A DNA stretch of 63,328 bases from Pseudomonas sp. UBA2684. GTDB taxonomy: Bacteria > Pseudomonadota > Gammaproteobacteria > Pseudomonadales > Pseudomonadaceae. The DNA lies in assembly GCA_002354655.1 (NCBI GenBank), contig DELY01000035.1, positions 1-63,328 on the forward strand. Reading direction: 5' to 3'. Positions within the stretch are counted from its first letter, which is position 1; every line of letters starts with the position of its first letter. The notes beneath the pieces are model-generated. The model was not told where the DNA came from. It searched no databases and was given only the letters and a program-made list of their open reading frames with translations. Position numbers and translations under genes: made by a program. Positions 21,176 to 30,857 of this stretch are shown piece after piece.

Positions 21176-21576
21176 AGCACGCCATCGCCATGGGCCTGCT
21201 CGCCAGCAGCCTGCTCGGTTGCGCCAGCGCGCCCACGCAACTGGAAACCGAACGCACCTATCAGGTGGAATGGATCGGCGAACGCCCGCTGATCGACCGC
21301 AGCCACCTGACCATCACCCTCGGCGAAGACGGCCGCGCCTATGGCAACGCCGGCTGCAACCACTGGTTCGCCAGCTACACCCTGAGCGGCGACACACTCA
21401 GCTTCGGCGCCGCCGGTAGCACCCGCAAAATGTGCGCGCCAGCCTTGATGGAGCAGGAGGCGCGCTTCCTCGACAGCCTGGGCAAAGTCGTACGCTGGGA
21501 CATCTCGCCAATCGAGCAACTGCGCCTCTGGCCCACCACAGGCAAGCCGCTACGCCTGTGGCCGGAAGAAGGCTAA
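21172..21576 (+). CDS. META (HslJ-like) domain lipoprotein
   Basis: 134 aa from the ATG at 21172. Signal peptide with lipobox LLGC, lipidated C17; the remaining sequence is a META domain (TYQVEWIGERPLID, GRAYGNAGCNHWFASYTLSG, TRKMCAPALMEQEARFLDSL) with the family's GCN and KMC cysteines that normally pair. E. coli HslJ, the best-known member, is linked to novobiocin tolerance and heat shock. Residue after the lipid cysteine is Ala, so an outer-membrane location is expected. Starts inside the stop of the preceding gene. Confidence 0.86.
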   Translation: MKHAIAMGLLASSLLGCASAPTQLETERTYQVEWIGERPLIDRSHLTITLGEDGRAYGNAGCNHWFASYTLSGDTLSFGAAGSTRKMCAPALMEQEARFLDSLGKVVRWDISPIEQLRLWPTTGKPLRLWPEEG

Positions 21577-21640
21577 TCGAACTCGCGAAAGGACTCTTGA
21601 GTCGCACTGCATCGCGCCAGGCGCCGGGCGACCACATAAC

Positions 21641-21730
21641 GTAGGCTGGGTTAGCGGCGCCCGCCACTATCGTGCGGACGACACACCTGCCGAACGCCGC
21701 GTAACCCAGCACAGCCTAACGCCACTCTAC
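21641..21730. repeat. Monomeric GTAGG...GGGTTA inverted repeat
   Basis: GTAGGCTGGGTTAGCGGCG (21641-21659) opposes CGCCGCGTAACCCAGC (21695-21710), followed by GCCTAAC and CTCTAC. It is a single hairpin unit of the family seen twice over at 10762 and 34402, placed between the convergent META lipoprotein and dinB genes. Confidence 0.7.
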
Positions 21731-21750
21731 GGGCTCCGCTCCGATCCCGC

Positions 21751-22815
21751 CTAGGGCGCGAACAGCTCCAGCTGTTCATGCCGCCCGCGCAGGTCATGCA
21801 GACGCACGCCAACCCCCAGCAAACGCACCGGCTTATTGCCGCGAGCAAACGCCGCGCCCAACAATACCCGGTAACTGTCCAGGTCGCGGCGCGCCCCAGC
21901 CTGTTCCAGGGTGGTCTGGGTGAAGTCATGGAATTTGACTTTAACGAAGGGCTTGTCCGCTCGATAACTGCTGTCCAGCCGTGCCATACGCGTTGCCAAC
22001 TCGTCCAGTAGCTGCGGCAGCTGCTCCAGGCAGGCCGGCAAATCCGGCAAATCCTGGTTGTAGGTGGTTTCCACGCTGACCGACTGACGGCGACTGTCGG
22101 TCTGCACCGCCCGCTCGTCGAGGCCACGGGCCAGGCCCCAGAGGCGTTCGCCGAAGCTGCCGAACTCTTTTACCAGGGCCAGCTTGCTCCAGGCGCGCAG
22201 GTCATCGCAGGTGCGAATCCGCAAACGCGCCAACTTGTCCGCCGTCACCTTGCCGACGCCATGCAACTTGCTCACCGGCAAGGCGGCCACGAACGCCTCG
22301 ACCTGATCCGGCGTGATGACGAACAGCCCGTTGGGCTTTTTCCAATCACTGGCGATCTTCGCCAAAAACTTGTTTGGCGCCACCCCCGCCGACACGGTGA
22401 TATGCAACTCCTGCGACACCCGGCGGCGGATATCCTGGGCAATCCGCGTGGCACTGCCGTCAAAGTGCAGGCTCTGCGACACGTCGAGGAAAGCCTCATC
22501 CAACGACAGCGGCTCGATCACCTCGGTGTAATCGCGAAAGATCGTCTGAATCTCGCGGGAGACGGCCTTGTATACGTCCATTCGCGGCTTGACGATCAGC
22601 AAGTCCGGGCACAGCTTCAACGCATGCCCGGACGCCATCGCCGACCGCACGCCATAGGCACGCGCCTCGTAGTTGCAGGTGGCGATCACCCCACGCCGGT
22701 CCGCCGCGCCGCCCACAGCCAGGGGCTTGAGTGCCAGACTAGGGTCGTCACGCATCTCGATGGCGGCATAGAAACAGTCGCAGTCGACATGGATAATTTT
22801 TCTGACGCTCATCAT
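21751..22815 (-). CDS. dinB: DNA polymerase IV
   Basis: Error-prone Y-family polymerase for translesion synthesis. 354 aa from the ATG at 22815 (MMSVRKIIHVDCDCFYAA); the second ATG at 22812 is equally possible. Palm residues: D in IIHVDCDCFYAAIEM and the DE pair in EPLSLDEAFLDVS; helix-hairpin-helix SKLHGVGKVTADKL; little finger about 240-340. The extreme C-terminus (RHEQLELFAP) contains QLELF, a good match to the sliding-clamp-binding motif. No LexA box (CTG-N10-CAG) is visible close upstream; the zinc-ribbon gene lies 24 bases before the start and may share the transcript. Confidence 0.96.
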   Translation of the reverse strand: MMSVRKIIHVDCDCFYAAIEMRDDPSLALKPLAVGGAADRRGVIATCNYEARAYGVRSAMASGHALKLCPDLLIVKPRMDVYKAVSREIQTIFRDYTEVIEPLSLDEAFLDVSQSLHFDGSATRIAQDIRRRVSQELHITVSAGVAPNKFLAKIASDWKKPNGLFVITPDQVEAFVAALPVSKLHGVGKVTADKLARLRIRTCDDLRAWSKLALVKEFGSFGERLWGLARGLDERAVQTDSRRQSVSVETTYNQDLPDLPACLEQLPQLLDELATRMARLDSSYRADKPFVKVKFHDFTQTTLEQAGARRDLDSYRVLLGAAFARGNKPVRLLGVGVRLHDLRGRHEQLELFAP

Positions 22816-22839
22816 CCGCAACCTGGAACCCGCCGCCGC

Positions 22840-23049
22840 TTACTGCTCGGCCGCCTGACTCGGCGGTACCGGCTCAGCTGTTTCCGGCTCGGGTTTATCC
22901 ATATAAGCCTGAATCACCAAAATCACGATCAGCATAAAGGCCGCCAGCGGCAGCAATTTCATCTTCTTCGGCACCTCGGCACCGCACGCTGGACACGTCG
23001 ACGCCTCATTCGCTAACTGGGCACCGCACGCTTTACATTTAAGCCCCAT
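22840..23049 (-). CDS. Small zinc-ribbon, single-pass membrane protein
   Basis: Function unknown. 69 aa. The N-terminal 26 residues hold a rubredoxin-like zinc ribbon, CKACGAQLANEASTCPACGA (cysteines at 5, 8, 19, 22), then a hydrophobic span MKLLPLAAFMLIVILVIQAY at about 30-49, then a short acidic, proline-rich tail. Topology would put the ribbon in the cytoplasm. It precedes dinB by 24 bases on the same strand. Similar zinc-ribbon plus membrane-helix proteins are common and mostly uncharacterised. Confidence 0.8.
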   Translation of the reverse strand: MGLKCKACGAQLANEASTCPACGAEVPKKMKLLPLAAFMLIVILVIQAYMDKPEPETAEPVPPSQAAEQ

Positions 23050-23274
23050 GACTGTTCACCCGTCGCTGTATTGAATAGCCGCGGACTCTAGCCCAACAGC
23101 AGGCCGATGGGCTATGCCAACGCACACAGCCTCACCTCAGCCGATAAATATCTGCCTTTTTCAGCCACTCGCTTATTTCGGTGAAACCCCCGCCTGGCAG
23201 GGCTTGACGCTCAACCGCAGCTAGCGCCTAACGCTAAGCGCCTGAACGAACAACAGTTTTTCAGAAACTAAAGG

Positions 23275-23302
23275 TTGACAGCCAAACGTTTGCCGCTAGA
23301 AT
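23275..23302 (+). promoter_or_regulatory. Sigma-70 promoter of the first initiator tRNA gene
   Basis: Consensus -35 TTGACA (23275-23280), 16-base spacer, -10 TAGAAT (23297-23302), then the GC-rich discriminator TGGCGC. The usual +1, seven bases past the -10, is 23309, the first base of the mature tRNA. Confidence 0.8.
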
Positions 23303-23308
23303 TGGCGC

Positions 23309-23385
<77 letters not shown>

Positions 23386-23392
23386 GTTTCAT

Positions 23393-23424
23393 AAAAAGGC
23401 CACTCAGCTGAGTGGCCTTTTTTT
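23393..23424 (+). terminator. Terminator of tRNA-fMet copy 1
   Basis: AAAAAGGCCACTCAG directly followed by its complement CTGAGTGGCC and a run of seven T. Confidence 0.93.
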
Positions 23425-23471
23425 ATGCCTGCTGTTTTGATTTAAGTATTTGATTAAAAAGTAGAAATCGA

Positions 23472-23499
23472 TTGACAGAAACCTTCATCCGTATAGAAT
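23472..23499 (+). promoter_or_regulatory. Sigma-70 promoter of the second initiator tRNA gene
   Basis: TTGACA (23472-23477), 16-base spacer, TAGAAT (23494-23499), discriminator TGGCGT. Same geometry as the first copy; predicted +1 is 23506, again the mature 5' end. The spacer sequence is different from copy 1, so the spacing rather than the whole region is conserved. Confidence 0.8.
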
Positions 23500-23505
23500 T
23501 GGCGT

Positions 23506-23582
<77 letters not shown>

Positions 23583-23589
23583 GATACTC

Positions 23590-23624
23590 AAAAAGGCCAC
23601 TCAATCGAGTGGCCTTTTTGTTTT
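23590..23624 (+). terminator. Terminator of tRNA-fMet copy 2
   Basis: AAAAAGGCCACTCAATCGAGTGGCCTTTTTG then more T: same stem as the copy-1 terminator with a changed loop-closing pair. Confidence 0.92.
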
Positions 23625-23716
23625 GGCCGTCGCAATGGTCCGACTCAGTCAACCTTAACCGTTGCCAGGCTAACCTGAAGCTGTTTAAAACAAACAGTGC
23701 TGGAGCTGCATCCATC

Positions 23717-24265
23717 ATGTCCTGGAAAAATACCGAACAGCGCTACGGCAGCCTATCGATTGCCTTGCATTGGCTGATGCTGGTGTTGATCGCCGGTGTC
23801 TATGCCTGCATCGAACTGAAGGGCAACTTCCCCAAAGGCAGCGACACCCGCGAACTGCTCAAGCAATGGCACTTCATGCTCGGCCTGGCGGTATTCGCTC
23901 TGGTTTGGCTGCGCCTGCTGGCCCGCGTCATCGCCCCTACCCCGCGGATCGAGCCGGCGCTGCCGACCTGGCAAGCACTGCCCGGCCAGTTGATGCACCT
24001 GGCGCTGTATGCCCTGATGATCGGTACGCCGCTGGCCGGCTGGTTGATTCTGAGCGCAGCGGGTAAACCCATCCCGTTCTTCGGCCTCGAACTGCCCGCA
24101 CTGCTCGGCAAGAACCCCGATCTCGCCGGCACCATCAAGGAATGGCATGAGTGGGCCGGAGTCGCCGGTTACTGGTTGATTGGTCTGCATGCGCTCGCGG
24201 GCCTGCTCCATCACTTTATAAGCCGCGACAACACACTGACACGCATTCTGCCAGGCAAAGACTGA
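23717..24265 (+). CDS. Cytochrome b561 (YodB/CybB family)
   Basis: Inner-membrane b-type cytochrome, 182 aa from the ATG at 23717 (MSWKNTEQRYGSLSIALHWL). Four membrane helices with histidines positioned to bind two hemes: ALHWLMLV (first), HFMLGLAVFALVW (second), MHLALYALMIGTPLAGW (third), and EWAGVAGYWLIGLHALAGLLHHF (fourth). Members move electrons between the quinone pool and an acceptor such as superoxide or a periplasmic partner; the acceptor is not known here. Single gene between the tRNAs and rimO. Confidence 0.9.
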   Translation: MSWKNTEQRYGSLSIALHWLMLVLIAGVYACIELKGNFPKGSDTRELLKQWHFMLGLAVFALVWLRLLARVIAPTPRIEPALPTWQALPGQLMHLALYALMIGTPLAGWLILSAAGKPIPFFGLELPALLGKNPDLAGTIKEWHEWAGVAGYWLIGLHALAGLLHHFISRDNTLTRILPGKD

Positions 24266-24425
24266 ACACCAGAGCAAACAGCGCGCCGGCCACCGGCAAT
24301 AATCGTGGCGTACGTCAGCTGGCTGCGCCTGACGCTGGTCAATCCCGTCATCCACCGCTAGAATTGCGCACTTTTTGATCAGAGGCGCCTTCAGCGCCCG
24401 TCATCCAAAGCCTGAGGTTCGCCGC

Positions 24426-25748
<1,323 letters not shown>

Positions 25749-25762
25749 GTCCCGCCCGGCTT

Positions 25763-25790
25763 AAAAAGCCCCGCATTGCGGGGCTTTTTT
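25763..25790 (+). terminator. Terminator of rimO
   Basis: AAAAAGCCCCGC-ATT-GCGGGGCTTTTTT. Confidence 0.95.
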
Positions 25791-25932
25791 CGTCCAGCCC
25801 CCACACTCTCGCCAAACATCGCACCTCGGCATGACTGCCGCAGGCACACACCACTCCGCGCAGACACCTGCGTAGCAGCGGCCAAGCCTGGCCGCTCTAT
25901 ACTGAACACACAGCCCTCAGCCAGCCTGCGCC

Positions 25933-26304
25933 ATGTCCACCCGGCAAGCTCCCCTCAAGGTTTACTACGACGGTGCCTGTCCGCGCTGTATCGCCGATCG
26001 CCGCCGCTACGAAAAACTCCGCACCCGCAGCGACGACTCGGTGCAATGGCTGGACATCACCGGGCAAGAGGAACAACTACGCCAGGCCGGTATCGACCCC
26101 TACCAGGCCCTCACCGAACTGCACGTGCAGGACAGCCAAGGCCGCATCCACCGCGAGCTCGACGCCTATATCCTGTTGCTGTCGCGCGCCCCGCTACTCC
26201 AGCCACTGGCCTGGCTGATCGGCTTGCCGGGGCTGAAACCGCTGTTGTCCTGGGCTTACAAACGCTGGGTGCTGCGGCGGCTGCGGCGCGCAGGACGACT
26301 GTAG
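25933..26304 (+). CDS. DCC-family thiol-disulfide oxidoreductase-like protein (DUF393)
   Basis: 123 aa. The N-terminal motif YYDGACPRC (cysteines 16 and 19) is the DxxCxxC signature of the DUF393/DCC family, a thioredoxin-like fold with presumed redox activity that has not been shown biochemically for most members. The second half (LHVQDSQGRIHRELDAYILL ... WLIGLPGLKPLLSWAYKRW) is the family's conserved tail, with a hydrophobic stretch that may contact membrane. Single gene; no obvious partner. Confidence 0.87.
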   Translation: MSTRQAPLKVYYDGACPRCIADRRRYEKLRTRSDDSVQWLDITGQEEQLRQAGIDPYQALTELHVQDSQGRIHRELDAYILLLSRAPLLQPLAWLIGLPGLKPLLSWAYKRWVLRRLRRAGRL

Positions 26305-26460
26305 CGTCATGCTTGAGACGGCACACGCTTGTGGGCCCGGATTGATCCGCGAAAACCGTCGACCACTGGGCATCTTTCGCGGCTAACGCCGCTTCCATGA
26401 GACGCGAAACTGCAGCACAGTTAACGGCTACCGAGTCCACCTCATACCAAGGAAGGCATC

Positions 26461-26772
26461 ATGAAAAAAGCAGCTTTACCCCTGATCGTGCTGATCGCAT
26501 TTACCGCGTACACGCTGTTTGTCATGGCGCAGACGGAGCAATCGCTGATTCAGTTTGGCATGCAACTCATGTCGAGCCCGGACACCGCCCAGGTTGTCAT
26601 TGACCTGTATATCCTCGCGGCCCTGGCGTGCATCTGGATGTATCACGACAACAAAGCGAGCGGCAGATCCAGCGCCGCCATCCTTCCCTACCTCCTGATC
26701 ACCGCCGTATTCGTTTCCGTGGGGCCGCTGCTGTATCTGTCGGTGAAGGGCCTGAGAAAACAGCGCGGGTAA
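26461..26772 (+). CDS. DUF2834-like small membrane protein
   Basis: 103 aa with three predicted membrane helices: about 5-25 (LPLIVLIAFTAYTLFVMAQ), about 45-62 (VVIDLYILAALACIWMYHD) and about 75-96. DUF2834 proteins have this size and helix arrangement, and no function is established. AAGGAAG precedes the ATG. The 156 bases upstream hold no gene that I can see. It converges on the DUF488 gene with 12 bases between stops. Confidence 0.7.
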   Translation: MKKAALPLIVLIAFTAYTLFVMAQTEQSLIQFGMQLMSSPDTAQVVIDLYILAALACIWMYHDNKASGRSSAAILPYLLITAVFVSVGPLLYLSVKGLRKQRG

Positions 26773-26784
26773 CCCGCAGGCTCG

Positions 26785-27180
26785 TCAAAACCTATCTGCA
26801 TAACACACCGCCGAACTCGGTGGCGCCCGACGCTCCAGTTCTTCCTCGAGAAACTCCGCCAGCACCTGAGCGTTATTCAGCTGCGTATCGCGCGCGGCGA
26901 ACAACAGAGTCAGCGGGCCATTCTCGGCAATGTGCAGCAGACCTTGCCAATACGCCGGGTGGGCGGCGAGCTCCTGGCGGTAGTGCTGACGAAATTCGGC
27001 GAACCGCTCGGGCGTGTGGCAGAACTGTCGACGCAGCTCGCTGGACGGCGCCACCTCGCGCAGCCAGGCCGTCAGCTGCAACGTTGCCTTGCTGCAACCG
27101 CGCGGCCACAGCCGGTCGACCAATACCCGTTGGCCGTCCGTTGCAGACCAGTCCTCGTATACCCGCTTGCACTGGATCAT
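26785..27180 (-). CDS. DUF488 family protein
   Basis: 131 aa from the ATG at 27180 (MIQCKRVYEDWSATDGQRVL). The motif VLVDRLWPRGCSKA followed by WLREVAPSSELRRQF and LLFAARDTQLNNAQVLAEFL defines the single-domain DUF488 family (YeaO-like), cytoplasmic and uncharacterised. An in-frame ATG nine codons upstream (27207, MGDHKGGAEM) is a reasonable alternative, since the chosen start has its GGAG unusually close. The much longer open frame upstream overlaps the divergent lipoprotein gene and is not supported. Confidence 0.82.
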   Translation of the reverse strand: MIQCKRVYEDWSATDGQRVLVDRLWPRGCSKATLQLTAWLREVAPSSELRRQFCHTPERFAEFRQHYRQELAAHPAYWQGLLHIAENGPLTLLFAARDTQLNNAQVLAEFLEEELERRAPPSSAVCYADRF

Positions 27181-27247
27181 CTCCGCCCCGCCCTTGTGAT
27201 CACCCATAGGCCTCGGTAACGTGGCCGCTCTTGCCAGGAGAGCCTCG

Positions 27248-27919
27248 ATGCACGCTAGCCGCACCTTATTGTTTGCCCTGTTGCCGCTGTTTGCCAGTTG
27301 CCAGGTGTTCAGCGACAAACCCGCCGACGATTCCGCCAAACACACCCGCCTGCAAGGTGAACTCAGCCGGGATGCCGGACAACTGCTGTTCCGCCCCTGC
27401 CAGGAGCAGCGGCGCTTTGTGATCAGCAACGATGGCGCCACCGGCATCATGCGCGAAACCGCCGAGCTGTTGCGCGACGGCCCAGGCCCGCTGTTTGCCG
27501 ATGTGCGCGGGCGCTTGGCGGCGAGCCAGAAAGCCGGCGTCGATGGGCAACTGACACTCAGCCAGGTGTATCGCCTGCAGCGCGAAGGTCACGCCTGCGA
27601 CGACCTCAACTTCAAACGCACCACCCTGCGCGCCGGCGGGCACGAGCCTGGCTGGAACGTGACCGTCAGCAACCAAGGCCTGATCCTCAACCGCCCCGAC
27701 CAGCAACCGCTGGCGCTGCCCTATCTGGAAGAGCAACTGCCGGAAGGCCGCTTCAACCTGACCAGCGAGGCCAATGGCCAACGTGTCGAGCTGTGGGTCG
27801 CACCGCAGCGCTGCGTCGACAGCATGAGCGGCACCGTGCAGCACCTGTCGGCCGAGCTGCGCTTGAACGGTGAAGTGATGCGTGGCTGCGCCTACCTGGG
27901 TGGCGCGCGCAACGAGTAG
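27248..27919 (+). CDS. Putative lipoprotein (COG3650-like)
   Basis: 223 aa from the ATG at 27248 (MHASRTLLFALLPLFASC). Lipobox FASC with lipidated C18, followed by Gln, so outer-membrane sorting is expected. The sequence resembles the COG3650 group of predicted membrane proteins: an N-terminal part with LQGELSRDAGQLLFRPCQEQ and a C-terminal part with GHEPGWNVTVSNQGLIL and CVDSMSGTVQHLSAEL, which in the group precedes GCAYLG. Three or more cysteines outside the lipobox suggest disulfides. Function unknown. The GAPDH-family gene starts 131 bases downstream. Confidence 0.78.
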   Translation: MHASRTLLFALLPLFASCQVFSDKPADDSAKHTRLQGELSRDAGQLLFRPCQEQRRFVISNDGATGIMRETAELLRDGPGPLFADVRGRLAASQKAGVDGQLTLSQVYRLQREGHACDDLNFKRTTLRAGGHEPGWNVTVSNQGLILNRPDQQPLALPYLEEQLPEGRFNLTSEANGQRVELWVAPQRCVDSMSGTVQHLSAELRLNGEVMRGCAYLGGARNE

Positions 27920-28050
27920 CCCGAAGAAGGTACTCCCCCTGCAAGGCGGACTGCGGCCCACCACGCCCCCTACACACCTGAATACAGTTTGCCGCCGCAG
28001 CGGCGCGGCGCTCACCTACGCTGAACTCAATACAGCGATGGAGGCGTCTT

Positions 28051-29049
28051 ATGCTACGCATTGCAATCAATGGCTACGGGCGAATTGGCCGCGCACTGCT
28101 GCGAGCCTTGTTCGAGCGGGGACTGGAGCAGAAGATCCACCTGGTCGCGATCAATGACCTCGGCGAGGCGGCCACCCTCGCCCACCTGACACGTTTCGAT
28201 TCGACCTTCGGGCGTTTTCCCGGAAATATCGGCCAGCGCGACGACCTGCTGCAAGTGAATGGCCAATCGATTCACCTGTTGCGCGAGCGCGAGGTGATCG
28301 ACCTGCCCTGGAACCGCCTCGGCATCGACCTGGTGCTGGAGTGTTCGGGCAAGCTGAAAAAACGCGCGCACATCGAACAGCACCTGACCGCCGGCGCCCC
28401 GCGCGTGCTGCTCTCGCATCCACTCGAAAGCGCCGACCTGACGGTGGTCTACGGCGTCAACCATCAACTGCTCGGCAGCCAACAGATCGTCTCCAATGCC
28501 TCCTGCACCACCAACTGTCTGGCGCCCCTGGCCATGGTGCTGCATCAGGCCGTGGGGATTCGCCAGGGCCTGATCAACACCGTGCACGCCTACACCAACG
28601 ACCAGAACCTGCTCGATAAAACCCATAGCGACCTGTATCGCGCCCGCGCCGCAGCGCTGTCGATGATTCCCACCAGCACCGGTGCGGCGAAGACCATCGG
28701 CCTGGTCCTGCCGGAACTGGCCGGACGCCTGGATGGTTTGTCCGTACGGGTGCCGACCGCGAACGTCTCCCTGCTCGACCTGACCTTCAGCGCGCAACGC
28801 CCGAGCAGCCGCGAGGCGATCAACGCGGCCTTGCAGCTGGGCGCGCAGCAACTGCCACCGGGGGTGATGGAGTGCAACGAACTGCCGCTGGTCTCCAGCG
28901 ATTTCAACGGCTACCCCGCGTCCTGCGTGGTCGATCTGAACCACACCCGCGTGCAGGGCGAACTGGTCAAGGTGCTGGCCTGGTACGACAACGAATGGGG
29001 CTTCGCCAACCGCATGCTGGACGTGCTCGTGGCGTGGTTGAAACCCTGA
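28051..29049 (+). CDS. Glyceraldehyde-3-phosphate dehydrogenase family protein (Gap or Epd)
   Basis: NAD-dependent aldehyde-phosphate dehydrogenase, 332 aa. Rossmann start LRIAINGYGRIGRALLRAL, NAD-type AINDL at 34-38, active-site C152 in SNASCTTNCLAPL and catalytic H179 in NTVHAYTNDQN. It mixes features: LPWNRLGIDLVLEC and RVLLSHPLES resemble erythrose-4-phosphate dehydrogenase, while HAYTNDQNLLDKTHSDLYRA and IPTSTGAAKTIG resemble glycolytic GapA. All catalytic residues are present. Not beside pgk or tkt, so context does not settle it. AGGCGTC precedes the ATG weakly. Confidence 0.88.
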   Translation: MLRIAINGYGRIGRALLRALFERGLEQKIHLVAINDLGEAATLAHLTRFDSTFGRFPGNIGQRDDLLQVNGQSIHLLREREVIDLPWNRLGIDLVLECSGKLKKRAHIEQHLTAGAPRVLLSHPLESADLTVVYGVNHQLLGSQQIVSNASCTTNCLAPLAMVLHQAVGIRQGLINTVHAYTNDQNLLDKTHSDLYRARAAALSMIPTSTGAAKTIGLVLPELAGRLDGLSVRVPTANVSLLDLTFSAQRPSSREAINAALQLGAQQLPPGVMECNELPLVSSDFNGYPASCVVDLNHTRVQGELVKVLAWYDNEWGFANRMLDVLVAWLKP

Positions 29050-29207
29050 CAGCACATATAGCTAGGTCTAGGGCGCGGTTCAGCCGCGCGGCGTGATCTC
29101 GACAGCGCAAGCCCAAACCGGCGCCACGATCAGATGGTAATCGCGCGTATAATCGCCGCCTCGTAACTGTTGCCGGGTTGCCTCCGGCCCTGAGAGTGAA
29201 CCGTCCC

Positions 29208-30824
29208 ATGCTGCGCATTACCGAATTGAAACTGCCGCTCGACCACCCCGAAGACGCCCTGCGACCTGCGCTGATCGCGCGCCTGGGGATCGACGCCAGC
29301 GAGCTGCTCGCCTTCACCCTGTTCAAGCGCAGCTACGACGCGCGCAAGAAATCCAGCGAGCTGCACTTCATCTACACCATCGATTTCGAGGTCCGCGACG
29401 AGGCCGCGCTGCTGGCCCGACTGGCTGACGATCGGCATGTCGGCAGCGCCCCGGACATCGCCTACAAACCGGTCGGTACGGCACCCGCCGGTATCGAAGA
29501 GCGCCCGCTGGTGGTCGGTTTCGGCCCATGCGGCATCTTCGCCGCGCTGATCCTCGCCCAGGCAGGCTTGAAGCCCATCGTCCTCGAACGCGGCAAGGAA
29601 GTACGCCAGCGCACCAAGGACACCTGGGGCCTGTGGCGCAAGAACGTGCTCGACCCGGAGTCCAACGTGCAGTTTGGCGAAGGCGGCGCCGGCACCTTCT
29701 CCGACGGCAAGCTGTACAGTCAGATCAAGGATCCCAAACACCTGGGCCGCAAGGTGCTGCACGAGTTCGTCAAAGCCGGCGCGCCGGAGGAAATTCTCTA
29801 CGTCAGCAAGCCGCATATCGGCACCTTCCGCCTGACCGGCGTGGTCGCCACCATGCGCGAGGAAATCAAAGCGCTGGGCGGCGAAGTGCGCTTCGAGCAA
29901 CGGGTCAGCGATGTGCTGATCGAGGACGGTCAACTGCACGGCGTGGTGCTGGCGAGCGGCGAACAGCTGCTCAGCCGCCATGTGATCCTCGCCCTCGGCC
30001 ACAGCTCGCGCGACACCTTCCGCGTGCTGCACAGCCGCGGCGTCTTCATGGAGGCCAAGCCGTTCTCCGTGGGCTTTCGCATCGAACACCCGCAGGGGCT
30101 GATCGACCGCGCACGCCTGGGCAAGTATGCCGGCCACCCGAAACTGGGCGCGGCCGACTACAAGCTGGTGCACCACGCCAAGAATGGCCGCTCGGTCTAC
30201 AGCTTCTGCATGTGCCCCGGCGGTACGGTGGTCGCCGCCACCTCCGAACTGCACCGCGTGGTGACCAACGGCATGAGCCAGTACTCGCGCAACGAGCGCA
30301 ACGCCAACGCCGGCATCGTCGTCGGCATCACCCCGGAGCAGGATTATCCGGGCGGCCCGCTGGCCGGCGTGGAATTGCAGGAACGCCTGGAGTCGCAGGC
30401 CTATATCCTCGGCGGCGGCACCTACGAGGCGCCTGGGCAACTGGTCGGCGACTTTATCGCCGGCAAGCCTTCGACGGCCCTGGGCAGCGTCGAGCCGTCC
30501 TACAAGCCGGGGGTGAAACTCGGCGATCTAGCCGCGGCGCTGCCGGACTTCGCCATCGCGGCAATCCGCGAGGCGCTGCCGGCCTTCGACAAGCAGATCA
30601 AGGGTTTCGCCCTGCACGACGCGGTGCTCACCGGCATCGAGACACGCACCTCCTCGCCGCTGCGCATCACCCGTGGCGCGGATCTGCAAAGCCTCAACGT
30701 CAAAGGGCTGTTCCCGGCCGGTGAAGGCGCGGGCTATGCCGGCGGGATTCTTTCCGCCGGAGTCGACGGCATTCGCGTGGCCGAAGCGCTGATTCTCGAC
30801 ATGTTGGGCACGCAAAACAGCTAA
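29208..30824 (+). CDS. FAD-dependent oxidoreductase (COG2509 family)
   Basis: 538 aa from the ATG at 29208 (MLRITELKLPLDHPEDALRP). An N-terminal domain of about 90 residues precedes the dinucleotide fold PLVVGFGPCGIFAALILAQA, then GGAGTFSDGKLYSQIK, and a C-terminal FAD-closing motif VKGLFPAGEGAGYAGGILSA with VDGIRVAEAL. This is the COG2509 group of uncharacterised FAD dehydrogenases; GTFSDGKL is typical of them. Substrate unknown. Single gene, about 158 bases after the GAPDH-family gene. A weak hairpin without a T run follows the stop. Confidence 0.88.
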   Translation: MLRITELKLPLDHPEDALRPALIARLGIDASELLAFTLFKRSYDARKKSSELHFIYTIDFEVRDEAALLARLADDRHVGSAPDIAYKPVGTAPAGIEERPLVVGFGPCGIFAALILAQAGLKPIVLERGKEVRQRTKDTWGLWRKNVLDPESNVQFGEGGAGTFSDGKLYSQIKDPKHLGRKVLHEFVKAGAPEEILYVSKPHIGTFRLTGVVATMREEIKALGGEVRFEQRVSDVLIEDGQLHGVVLASGEQLLSRHVILALGHSSRDTFRVLHSRGVFMEAKPFSVGFRIEHPQGLIDRARLGKYAGHPKLGAADYKLVHHAKNGRSVYSFCMCPGGTVVAATSELHRVVTNGMSQYSRNERNANAGIVVGITPEQDYPGGPLAGVELQERLESQAYILGGGTYEAPGQLVGDFIAGKPSTALGSVEPSYKPGVKLGDLAAALPDFAIAAIREALPAFDKQIKGFALHDAVLTGIETRTSSPLRITRGADLQSLNVKGLFPAGEGAGYAGGILSAGVDGIRVAEALILDMLGTQNS

Positions 30825-30857
30825 ACCAGGGTGCCCTGCTTTCAGGGCGCCACCCCC

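Noticed and set aside
23050-23270. Possible small RNA or gene between the zinc-ribbon gene and the tRNAs
   Set aside because: No hairpin with a T run, promoter pair or reading frame was convincing apart from the tRNA promoter at its right end.
29130-30440. 436-residue open frame antisense to the FAD oxidoreductase
   Set aside because: Shadow frame; the plus-strand protein has the complete dinucleotide-binding motifs.
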